Source: a bacterium
GTDB taxonomy: Bacteria > Vulcanimicrobiota > Xenobia > Xenobiales > Xenobiaceae
Direction of reading: 5' to 3'
Length of the DNA stretch: 11,310 nt
Assembly (NCBI GenBank): GCA_022839105.1
Contig: JALHDH010000015.1
Coordinates: forward strand, 1 to 11,310
Below are positions 1 to 4,667 of this stretch, piece by piece (the stretch's first letter is position 1; each line of letters begins with the position of its first letter). Below the pieces are notes generated by a model. That model had not been told where the DNA came from. It ran no database searches and saw nothing but the letters and a program-made list of their open reading frames with translations. The translations under genes and the position numbers were made by a program.

Positions 1-180
1 CGAATTCGTCCGTCAACACCCGAAGGTGCCGACAAAAACAAAACGATAGGAGCAGATTCGCTCTCTTCGTTATTGACAATTCATCCCAGCCAGGCCGAAA
101 CCCGGATGGAACGCTCAGGCAATCACACAAGCTCTTTCGCCGTTATCCAGTTGTCAAAGACCAGACCCTTCGGTCAACGG
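1..180 (-). other. Putative rRNA operon leader (5' transcribed spacer), running off the left edge
   Basis: Read on the minus strand, this stretch begins at the predicted start point of the proximal promoter and has no open frame with a ribosome binding site. It carries a boxA-like element (complement of 151-162), an imperfect hairpin built on CATCC/GGATG (82-86 with 104-108), and a small C(UUCG)G tetraloop hairpin (about 18-29) close to the edge. A CTTTGACAACTGGATA-like run after a promoter is typical of bacterial rRNA leaders and spacers. The 16S gene itself would lie beyond position 1 and is not seen, so this identity is inferred from the leader architecture only. Confidence 0.55.
151..162 (-). 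promoter_or_regulatory. boxA-like antitermination element in the putative rRNA leader
   Basis: The minus-strand sequence GGTCTTTGACAA resembles the boxA element (Escherichia coli consensus TGCTCTTTAACA) recognised by NusB/NusE in rRNA transcription. It lies about 20-30 nt downstream of the predicted transcription start. The match is visual and not exact; the supporting context is the strong tandem promoters upstream. Confidence 0.45.
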
Positions 181-185
181 CCACC

Positions 186-214
186 ATCCTAAACCAGGAG
201 GTGGAACCTGTCAA
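186..214 (-). promoter_or_regulatory. Proximal (P2-like) sigma70-type promoter of the putative rRNA operon
   Basis: On the minus strand there is a perfect TTGACA -35 box (209-214), a 17-bp spacer and a TAGGAT -10 box (186-191). A short A-run (about 226-230) lies just upstream of the -35 box, where an UP element would be. Transcription would start near 179 and run towards position 1. Confidence 0.65.
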
Positions 215-302
215 CCCCGCAACCCTTTTTCTCGACCTGCACGCACCAGGCGCCGGCGGGGCGGTTGCTCTCCCTGCACCCCGGTTCCCCGGGGGCCAGG
301 AC

Positions 303-331
303 ATCCTAGCACCGGGCCTGCTCTTCGTCAA
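303..331 (-). promoter_or_regulatory. Distal (P1-like) sigma70-type promoter of the putative rRNA operon
   Basis: On the minus strand, TTGACG (326-331) is separated by 17 bp from TAGGAT (303-308), with TG one base before the -10 box (an extended -10). It lies exactly 117 bp upstream of the equivalent boxes of the proximal promoter. The spacing matches the tandem P1-P2 layout known from rRNA operons. Confidence 0.6.
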
Positions 332-356
332 CATGCATGCGCAACGAATCTGGCGG

Positions 357-393
357 GCCTGTCTCCAGGGGCGGGAAGCCCTGGGAAACAGGC
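357..393 (-). terminator. Stem-loop just after the phosphatase gene (possible terminator or 3' stabiliser)
   Basis: Two nested 6-bp arms, GCCTGT/ACAGGC (357-362 with 388-393) and CCAGGG/CCCTGG (365-370 with 379-384), form a hairpin that begins 4 nt after the phosphatase stop codon. No T-run follows on the minus strand, so a classic Rho-independent terminator is doubtful. Confidence 0.4.
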
Positions 394-396
394 GTT

Positions 397-1134
397 TCAG
401 CGCTCGATGGGGGCTTCGAGGTTCTGGCGGACGGCCTCCCGGATCGTCGCCGGAACCCCCTTGGATTCCAGGAAGGCCCCGATCCCGCCGGCGCGATCCA
501 CCGTCTGGAAGACCACTTCGAGCCACTCCGGATGGACGACCAGGCCGGGGCTGTTCCGGACGGACTGCATGTAGTCGTCCAGGATCAGCTCCCGGGGAGT
601 GCCCAGGGACTCCAGGAGCAGGGCCGTCAGGATGCCGGTGCGGTCCTTGCCGGCCGAGCAGTGGAACAGGAGCGGCAGGCTGCGGCGATTGGCCAGCAAT
701 TCGAAGAAGCCCCGGATCGCCTGGCGGTTCTCTTCGAGCAGCACCGCGTAGGCCTCGGCGCCCCGACCCCGGCTGCTGGACATGGGGAGTCGGAGGTTGT
801 GGGGGATCGAACTGGTCAGGGCCAGCCGGTTCGGGCCGTCCTTGTGGATTTCCGAGTCGATCCTCAGCTCCAGGAGGGTGGAAAGCTTCAGGCGCCTGAC
901 GCTCTGGACATCGGCCTCGGTCAGGAAGCACAGGGCTCCCGAGCGGTAGACCAGTCCGTCGCGCACGAAGCCGCCGCTCGTGGGCAGGCCCCCCAGGTCC
1001 CTGGTGTTCCGGGTCGCCGCCAGCAGGATGGCGCGCTGCTGGTTGGTGCGCAGGGGCCGTGGCGGTCCTGCCGGGGTCTCGGCCAGCGCAGGCAGGCCCC
1101 ATCCCACCAGCAGCAACAGGCAGAGCAGTCTCAT
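397..1134 (-). CDS. Exported tyrosine/dual-specificity protein phosphatase
   Basis: This 245-residue protein has a signal peptide (hydrophobic residues 3-16, likely cleavage after ALA at 16-18), so it should act outside the cytoplasmic membrane. The P-loop of cysteine-dependent phosphatases, HCSAGKDRTG, is at 158-167 with catalytic Cys159 and Arg165. The N-terminal NTRDLGGL (43-50), a YRSG motif (63-66) and LELRIDSE (88-95) match the bacterial tyrosine phosphatase family with NFRDLGG and DLRSxxE motifs (Y_phosphatase3 type). The substrate is unknown; phosphotyrosine, phosphoserine/threonine or phosphoinositide are all possible in this family. The start is supported by GGAGG 8 nt upstream. The gene precedes the putative rRNA promoters on the same strand, with hairpins on both sides suggesting a separate transcript. 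Confidence 0.88.
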   Translation of the reverse strand: MRLLCLLLLVGWGLPALAETPAGPPRPLRTNQQRAILLAATRNTRDLGGLPTSGGFVRDGLVYRSGALCFLTEADVQSVRRLKLSTLLELRIDSEIHKDGPNRLALTSSIPHNLRLPMSSSRGRGAEAYAVLLEENRQAIRGFFELLANRRSLPLLFHCSAGKDRTGILTALLLESLGTPRELILDDYMQSVRNSPGLVVHPEWLEVVFQTVDRAGGIGAFLESKGVPATIREAVRQNLEAPIER

Positions 1135-1194
1135 CGTGGTTTCCTCCCCGAATCCCGGACTCTCGAGTCGTCTCGACCCCAGGAGGCCATGATA

Positions 1195-1227
1195 CCACGA
1201 AGCCGCCGGGGGGCGGCGGCTTCGTGG
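1195..1227 (-). terminator. Strong perfect hairpin after the paralogue operon (likely terminator)
   Basis: CCACGAAGCCGCC (1195-1207) is exactly complementary to 1215-1227. One further G-C pair closes a 14-bp stem over a 5-nt loop. It begins 17 nt after the stop codon of the minus-strand gene ending at 1245. The sequence after the stem on that strand is TATCATGG rather than a T-run, so it may act as a weak or factor-assisted terminator or as an mRNA 3' end. Confidence 0.6.
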
Positions 1228-1244
1228 CAGGGAGTCGGGCGGGA

Positions 1245-2156
1245 TCAGTCTTCCAGGGGCTGCCGGGGCGCGCTTTCCTGCAGGAGGGTGCGCTCGGGAG
1301 CGGCCGCGGTCTTCACCGAGCTGACGGCGTGGGCGAGGATCGCCTGGGTTCCCTTGACCATCGAGTCCTGCTTCCAGGTCTCGGAGAGGCCGCGCCCCAG
1401 GATGCTCACGGCACTTCCGGTGCCGAAGGCCACGCCCTGGATGGTTCCACCCAGGACCGCGCCGGTCCCGGCGATCATCTTCCCAGGAAGGTTGAGGGTC
1501 TCGTCGCGCAGGGCCTGAGCCACTCCGGTCGCCACCTGGCGGGCCGTGCCGATCACGGCGCAGACCGCTCCGGTCACGCCGCCGACCGCGGCGGCAGCGA
1601 CTCCCATCGCGAGGGTCTTGGCCGTCTTGATCAAGGGGATGTCGATGGGCTTTTCGCCGGGCTCGAGCTTCCTGGCACCCAGGTCGCGGAAGTCGTCGCG
1701 CAACCCGCTGACCGTCTCCTGGAAGCTCTGACGGGTCTTCTGGAAGCCGTTCACGGCCGCCTGGCCGATGGTCAGCTCGCGCGGGGCCGTCCGGTCGACG
1801 GTGCGCGCCCCGTGGACCAGGCCAGCGACGGCGCAGATCGGCAGGGCGATGGCGGCGCTGGCGGCCACCAGCGGGGCGGCGGCCAGGGTGCCCAGGATCT
1901 TGAGGTTGGGGCCGACGGTCTCGGTCTTCAACAGGTTGGTGATCGCCGAGGCGGTGGTGCCGACGGTGGCCTGGACCGCCTCGCTGGCGAAGCCTCCGAG
2001 GCCGCCTGCCGCTCCGCTCAGGCCGGAGCCCAGGTAATTCGCGCTGAGGATGGTCCGATCGACGATCCTCTCGACCATGGTCTTGTCAGGCGGGGGGGGC
2101 GGCGCCGAAGGGCGAGGGATGGAGACCGGATTCTGCGAGGAAATCTGCGTGGTCAT
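1245..2156 (-). CDS. Gly/Ala-rich hydrophobic protein of unknown function, second copy of a tandem paralogue pair
   Basis: I do not recognise a family for this 303-residue protein. It has a proline-rich N-terminus (residues 14-23), then small-residue-rich hydrophobic stretches (about 42-72, 88-117, 183-216 and 227-257) rich in glycine at helix-like spacing, resembling glycine-zipper proteins. There is no signal peptide. Residues 79-93 (ETVGPNLKILGTLAA) and 159-170 (LGARKLEPGEKP) recur at nearly the same positions in the upstream neighbour, so the two are paralogues. The start at 2156 is chosen because GGAG precedes it at suitable spacing and the proline-rich sequence starts there. The upstream gene's TAG stop lies only 2 nt before this ATG, so translation is probably coupled. 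It could be a membrane-associated or pore-like protein, but no function is claimed. Confidence 0.82.
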   Translation of the reverse strand: MTTQISSQNPVSIPRPSAPPPPPDKTMVERIVDRTILSANYLGSGLSGAAGGLGGFASEAVQATVGTTASAITNLLKTETVGPNLKILGTLAAAPLVAASAAIALPICAVAGLVHGARTVDRTAPRELTIGQAAVNGFQKTRQSFQETVSGLRDDFRDLGARKLEPGEKPIDIPLIKTAKTLAMGVAAAAVGGVTGAVCAVIGTARQVATGVAQALRDETLNLPGKMIAGTGAVLGGTIQGVAFGTGSAVSILGRGLSETWKQDSMVKGTQAILAHAVSSVKTAAAPERTLLQESAPRQPLED

Positions 2157-2158
2157 AT

Positions 2159-3040
2159 CTACTTCTCCCAGGCTTCGTGGATCACGCCGCCGCCCACGTG
2201 GACGGCAAGCTTGGTGCTGTTGAGGATCGGGCGCAGGGGGCCGTGCTCCCATCCATCCTGGAGGCCCTGCGGGACGGCCTGCTTGAGGCTCTTCCAGGCC
2301 AGCGCCGGGCCGGCCACCAGGTTCAGGGGGGCGGCGGCGATCTGGCCGAGCCGCGAGCCCAGGCCGGCGTCCCTGGTCGTGAAGGCGCTGGCCACATCCT
2401 TGGCTCCGGTGATGGCCCCTGCCACCAGGCCGGAGACCAGACCCACGGTGCCCGAGATCGCTCCCGAGAGCACGCCGCCCACGGCTGCGAAGACGGGGCT
2501 GAGGATCGGCACGTCGTGGGGCTTCTCGCCCTCGGAGAGCTTCCGGGCCCCGAACTCTTCCAGGGAGTTCACCATCGTGCCGGTCATGGTGCGGGCCTCG
2601 CCCGGCTCGGGACGAGCCGTGAACTTCCGGGCCACCGCGCTGCTGGCGTCCGGGGTGAGCGGAGTCTCGTGGAGGCGGTGCTCGGCGCGGACCGCGCCCA
2701 TTCCGCTGGCGAGTCCATACAGGGCAGCCGCCGGCACCGACAGGGCCGCAGCGGGAAGGGCCGCCAGCGTGCCGAGGATCTTCAGGTTGGGGCCGATCGT
2801 CTCGGCCTGCCAGAGGTTCTCGACGATCTCGAAGGCCAGGCGGGGAGCCTGCACGAGTGCCGCGGTGGTTTCGGTGGCGACCCCGACCACGGCTCCGGAG
2901 GCGTAGTTGCCCAGCGACCGGGTGCCACTGTAACGATCGGCGAGATCCTGCATCTCGCGCTTCACTTCCATCTCCTTGCGGACCTTTGGAGCGGTTGCCC
3001 CTGGCGCAGAGGAGTTCAGGCCGGTGACTCGCATGTCCAT
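2159..3040 (-). CDS. Gly/Ala-rich hydrophobic protein of unknown function, first copy of a tandem paralogue pair
   Basis: This 293-residue protein has no recognised family. A charged N-terminal segment (about 18-38, KVRKEMEVKREMQDLADRY, probably helical) is followed by hydrophobic Gly/Ala-rich stretches at about 44-65, 90-115, 183-212 and 232-248. Residues 80-94 (ETIGPNLKILGTLAA) and 163-174 (FGARKLSEGEKP) match the downstream gene almost exactly, whereas the linker between them and both ends diverge. The start at 3040 (MDMRV) is preceded by GAGAGGG; a second ATG two codons later is also possible. The frame stays open far upstream, but that extension runs into the mechanosensitive channel gene and looks non-coding. 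No signal peptide is visible. It probably heads a two-gene operon. Confidence 0.82.
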   Translation of the reverse strand: MDMRVTGLNSSAPGATAPKVRKEMEVKREMQDLADRYSGTRSLGNYASGAVVGVATETTAALVQAPRLAFEIVENLWQAETIGPNLKILGTLAALPAAALSVPAAALYGLASGMGAVRAEHRLHETPLTPDASSAVARKFTARPEPGEARTMTGTMVNSLEEFGARKLSEGEKPHDVPILSPVFAAVGGVLSGAISGTVGLVSGLVAGAITGAKDVASAFTTRDAGLGSRLGQIAAAPLNLVAGPALAWKSLKQAVPQGLQDGWEHGPLRPILNSTKLAVHVGGGVIHEAWEK

Positions 3041-3168
3041 GGTTTTCCCTCTCGTTCCCCCCGTGGTGCCGGATCGAGGACCCGGTGAAACGATTCTGGA
3101 GGAGGCGGCTGAAAATTCACTGATAGGACGAAGAGGCCATGACGACCGTCCGGGCATCCCCTCGGCTC

Positions 3169-4203
3169 TCAAGGCTCGGGGACGAGCGGAGGGGATTCGG
3201 GAAGGGGAGAGGGGGGATGCATGCCGGGCTTGCCCTCCCTGGGAGCATAGAAGAAACGTCGGGTGGGCAGGGCGAAGGCGATGTCGGGAGCGGCCCGGAA
3301 GCGGCGCAGGATCTCTTCGAGGATCGCCGAGGCCGTGGAACGCCGTTGTCGCGGGGAGCACAGGTAGCGCAGGGTCAGCCGGACCCCGTTCTCGGCCAGG
3401 GCGATCCAGACGATGGGGGTGAAGTGCCGATAGTGGATCAGGAATCCCTGGGCGATGCGGAGCTGCTCGGCCGCCTCCTCACTCTTGACGGGTGAGGCGG
3501 CGACTCCCACCTCTGCCAGGATTTCCCGGGCCTTCTCCCAGTCGCTCTCGAAGCTGACCGTCACGGCCACCTCGTCCCAGATATAGGGGAAGGCCTGGTG
3601 GTAGTTCGCCACCGAGCGGGTGAAGAGGTGGGCGTTGGGGATGTGGACGATCCGGCCCGTGCTCTGGTCGGCGTCCACCCAGTTCCCGATTTCCATCAGC
3701 GAGAAGTCGAAGAGGCGGATGTCGACCACGTCTCCGGCCGGCCCTCCGTCCACCTGGATCCGGTCGCCGACCTGGAAGGGCCTCTGGATCAAGATATACA
3801 GCGAGCCCGCGGCGTTCAGGATGGGTTCACGCAGGACGAAGGCCAGGCCCGCCGAGAGCAGCCCCAGGAACGCGGCCATGTCGAACCCGCCGGCGAACCA
3901 GATCCAGGCCAGCCCGGCCAGGAAGAGCACGGTCAGAAGGCCGTTGAGGGTCTTGGAGATCAGGTAGCGCCGCTCTCCGTCGGCCACCGCTCGGACCAGG
4001 ACCCCCCCCAACAGGCGTCTGAGGAGCAAGAAGAGCGCGAAGAGCGCCAGGGAGAGCACGACGAGCCGGAGCAGGCCGCCTTCCAGGCTCAGGCCGAGGG
4101 CCTGCAGCCTGCCCAGGAGGGTTCCCGGCTCTAGGTTGGGCACCAGGGGGGATTCGCCCCCCCCCTCCGGGACCCTTCGCCATCTGGACCCTCCGGATTC
4201 CAT
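3169..4203 (-). CDS. Small-conductance mechanosensitive channel (MscS family)
   Basis: Numbered from the start at 4203 (344 residues), there are three membrane helices at about 43-63, 86-106 and 109-125. The last runs into the pore-lining/linker motif LREPILNAAGSLYILIQRPF (124-143) and the MscS beta domain with PFQVGDRIQV (142-151), IPNAH (188-192) and a C-terminal alpha/beta domain to about 320. The tail (about 325-344) is proline-rich. Members of this family open under membrane tension and release small solutes during hypo-osmotic shock. The length is near that of short MscS proteins. The start is uncertain: no good ribosome binding site precedes 4203, a GTG lies at about 4143, and upstream ATGs would overlap the divergent DUF4258 gene. 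Confidence 0.88.
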   Translation of the reverse strand: MESGGSRWRRVPEGGGESPLVPNLEPGTLLGRLQALGLSLEGGLLRLVVLSLALFALFLLLRRLLGGVLVRAVADGERRYLISKTLNGLLTVLFLAGLAWIWFAGGFDMAAFLGLLSAGLAFVLREPILNAAGSLYILIQRPFQVGDRIQVDGGPAGDVVDIRLFDFSLMEIGNWVDADQSTGRIVHIPNAHLFTRSVANYHQAFPYIWDEVAVTVSFESDWEKAREILAEVGVAASPVKSEEAAEQLRIAQGFLIHYRHFTPIVWIALAENGVRLTLRYLCSPRQRRSTASAILEEILRRFRAAPDIAFALPTRRFFYAPREGKPGMHPPSPLPESPPLVPEP

Positions 4204-4211
4204 GCACCGGA

Positions 4212-4236
4212 CCCGGTGACACCTTGTGACACCGGG
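4212..4236. promoter_or_regulatory. Direct plus inverted repeat between divergent mscS-like and DUF4258 genes (candidate operator)
   Basis: GTGACACC occurs twice (4216-4223 and 4226-4233), 10 bp apart, or one helical turn. The same stretch is bounded by perfect 7-bp inverted arms CCCGGTG (4212-4218) and CACCGGG (4230-4236). It lies in the 76-bp gap between the two divergent starts. A regulator binding site is a reasonable inference, but no regulator gene is nearby. Confidence 0.35.
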
Positions 4237-4279
4237 GTCGGGCATCATGGTCTCGTAGAAGGGAGCTGGAGACAGAGAC

Positions 4280-4573
4280 ATGTTGAGGATGACGCGACAC
4301 TCCACGGCCCGGAGTCGTCAGAGGGGGATCGACCAGGAGACCATCGAGCTGGTGCTGGCCTACGGTCATCGCCGCCACTGCCACGGGGACGTGGTCTTCG
4401 AAATCCGGGATCGCAGCCTTCGGGGCACCCCCTACGCCCGACTGGCCGACCGTCTGCGGGGGGCCACGGTGATCCTGACTCCGGATGGAGCGGTCCGCAC
4501 GGTGATGTGGGATCACCGGCTGCGAGGGCGCCCCGGCCTCCTGCGCCGTCAGCGCCTGCTGATTTCGGCCTGA
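4280..4573 (+). CDS. DUF4258 domain protein
   Basis: This 97-residue protein has the pattern of DUF4258: an N-terminal helix with RHSTARSRQRGI (6-17), then an I-E-L-V-L-x-x-G segment (22-29), and a C-terminal strand pair ending in VRTVMW (71-76 region). DUF4258 proteins are small alpha/beta proteins sometimes compared with RelE/BrnT-like toxins, but most have no proven role. No antitoxin-sized partner is adjacent, so a toxin-antitoxin pair is not supported here. The start at 4280 is preferred over the ATG at 4289 because GGAG stands 8 nt before it. It is divergent from the mechanosensitive channel gene and is followed by a 94-bp gap. Confidence 0.75.
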   Translation: MLRMTRHSTARSRQRGIDQETIELVLAYGHRRHCHGDVVFEIRDRSLRGTPYARLADRLRGATVILTPDGAVRTVMWDHRLRGRPGLLRRQRLLISA

Positions 4574-4628
4574 GGCCAACAGGGAATTCGTGGGGCAAGA
4601 CTTCTGATCCGCGCCTCGAGCGCATTCG

Positions 4629-4634
4629 GGAGGT
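4629..4634 (+). promoter_or_regulatory. GGAGGT ribosome binding site that may decide the FHA-GspF start
   Basis: A perfect GGAGGT lies 33 nt before the GTG at 4668, too far to serve it, but only 9 nt before an in-frame CTG at 4644. The frame is open from the TGA at 4605-4607 onward. Either translation starts at CTG, or the GTG is used with a weak site. Confidence 0.45.
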
Positions 4635-4667
4635 CCCCCCGGGCTGGACCCGAACTGTCTGCATGCC

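Noticed and set aside
75..80. TTGACA on the plus strand inside the leader as a promoter
   Set aside because: No acceptable -10 box lies 15-19 bp downstream, and no plus-strand gene follows.
1..396. tRNA gene or riboswitch in the left non-coding region
   Set aside because: No cloverleaf with a GTTCGA-type arm or known riboswitch core was found. The hairpins present fit a leader and a gene end.
201..899. Plus-strand frames across the rRNA-like promoters and the phosphatase gene
   Set aside because: They are Pro/Arg/Gly-rich shadow frames, contradicted by the phosphatase motifs on the opposite strand.
1059..2906. Long plus-strand open frame (615 codons) opposite the paralogue pair
   Set aside because: Its composition is Gly/Arg/Ala-rich without domains, and it spans the intergenic hairpin and parts of three minus-strand genes. 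The minus-strand frames share conserved motifs with each other, which settles the coding strand.
3041..3361. N-terminal extension of the first paralogue
   Set aside because: It overlaps the end of the mechanosensitive channel gene out of frame and has no resemblance to the start of the second paralogue. A ribosome binding site precedes 3040.
4280..4573. DUF4258 protein as toxin of a toxin-antitoxin pair
   Set aside because: No small antitoxin-like frame overlaps or adjoins it. The next gene on the same strand is the large FHA-GspF fusion 94 bp away.
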